This document shows, one piece after another, positions 6,458 through 6,605 of a stretch of 6,605 nucleotides of DNA. Below the pieces are notes generated by a model that saw only the letters and a list, made by a program, of their open reading frames with translations, was not told the origin of the DNA and searched no databases. A program made the position numbers and the translations under genes. Source of the DNA: Thaumarchaeota archaeon UBA183 (GTDB lineage Archaea > Thermoproteota > Nitrososphaeria > Nitrososphaerales > UBA183). Each line of letters starts with the position of its first letter. Within the stretch, counting starts at the first letter, position 1. The stretch is from the NCBI GenBank assembly GCA_002495205.1, contig DAEE01000007.1, positions 33,669 through 40,273 of the forward strand. The letters are read 5' to 3'.

Positions 6458-6605
6458 CTACTTCAGCTCCTTCACTTCGGATGGCCCGTGGACCGCCTGG
6501 ACCGTGATTACGTGGGCAGTCTTGTCGAAGACCGTGAGGATGGACGGGGTGATGACGATGTATTGAGACGCCTCCCTCTGTTTCATCTGGGAGAGTATCA
6601 TCTTG
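6458..6605 (-). CDS. C-terminal end of an SMC-family ATPase, Smc5/6-like (5' part beyond window)
   Basis: Only the last 48 residues are present, ending at TAG 6460-6458. They begin KMILSQMKQREASQYIVITP, then a segment ending VITVQAVHGPSEVKELK. This fits the last strand-helix-strand of an SMC head, just after Walker B and the D-loop, where family members read Q(F/Y)-hydrophobic-(I/L)-(T/S)-X. Bacterial and archaeal SMC usually have ITH and Smc1-4 have ISL at this point, while Smc5 and Smc6 have ITP or LTP; here it is QYIVITP. The downstream TVQAVHGP also recalls the Smc5 tail (TVLFVYNGP). The protein ends shortly after, as SMC proteins do. The kleisin frame begins at most 1 nt after this stop if its CTG is used, so the genes are one transcription unit. 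Walker A, hinge and signature motif are outside the window, so Rad50-like or other SMC-like ATPases cannot be fully excluded. Confidence 0.7.
   Translation of the reverse strand, partial: KMILSQMKQREASQYIVITPSILTVFDKTAHVITVQAVHGPSEVKELK

Noticed and set aside
1..6605. tRNA, rRNA, CRISPR array, insertion sequence or attachment site
   Set aside because: No regularly spaced direct repeats, transposase frames, terminal inverted repeats or tRNA-like TTCRANNC/cloverleaf segments were seen; nearly all of the window is accounted for by coding genes.

Overview
The window looks archaeal. Three points support this: AT-rich boxes resembling archaeal TATA elements sit at archaeal spacing upstream of genes; the small HTH regulator is of a type typical of archaea; and the Lhr helicase has the archaeal C-terminal layout with a four-cysteine zinc site. 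The DNA is GC-rich, uses AGG heavily for arginine, and several genes have TTG or GTG starts. A lineage cannot be fixed from the sequence. Pyruvate dehydrogenase plus lipoate synthesis suggests an archaeon with a lipoate-dependent 2-oxoacid dehydrogenase complex.

Left part (1-2112, all minus strand): an HTH regulator with a Cys/His cluster, then lipA (lipoyl synthase) 2 nt after it, then, after a 56-nt gap with its own TATA-like box, the E1-alpha subunit of a pyruvate (or related 2-oxoacid) dehydrogenase that runs off the left edge. LipA makes the lipoyl cofactor that the E2 subunit of the same complex needs, so this is one metabolic module with a candidate regulator.

Middle (2113-2273): a divergent promoter region of about 160 bp with a near-leaderless promoter for the regulator, a small inverted repeat that could be its operator, and a TATA-like box for the helicase. 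Then lhr (2274-5159, plus strand), a complete 961-residue SF2 helicase.

Right part (5138-6605, all minus strand, convergent with lhr and overlapping it by 22 bp): three tightly packed genes. In transcription order they are the C-terminal end of an SMC-type ATPase, a kleisin-like protein, and a tandem winged-helix (KITE) protein. By eye, all three resemble the eukaryotic Smc5/6 complex more than bacterial SMC-ScpA-ScpB: the SMC tail carries the ITP motif of Smc5/Smc6, the middle protein resembles Nse4, and the last resembles Nse3/MAGE. This candidate archaeal Smc5/6-like operon is the most interesting part of the window. Both downstream genes also appear to have coding sequence upstream of their first standard start codon, reaching back to a CTG at the end of the preceding gene.
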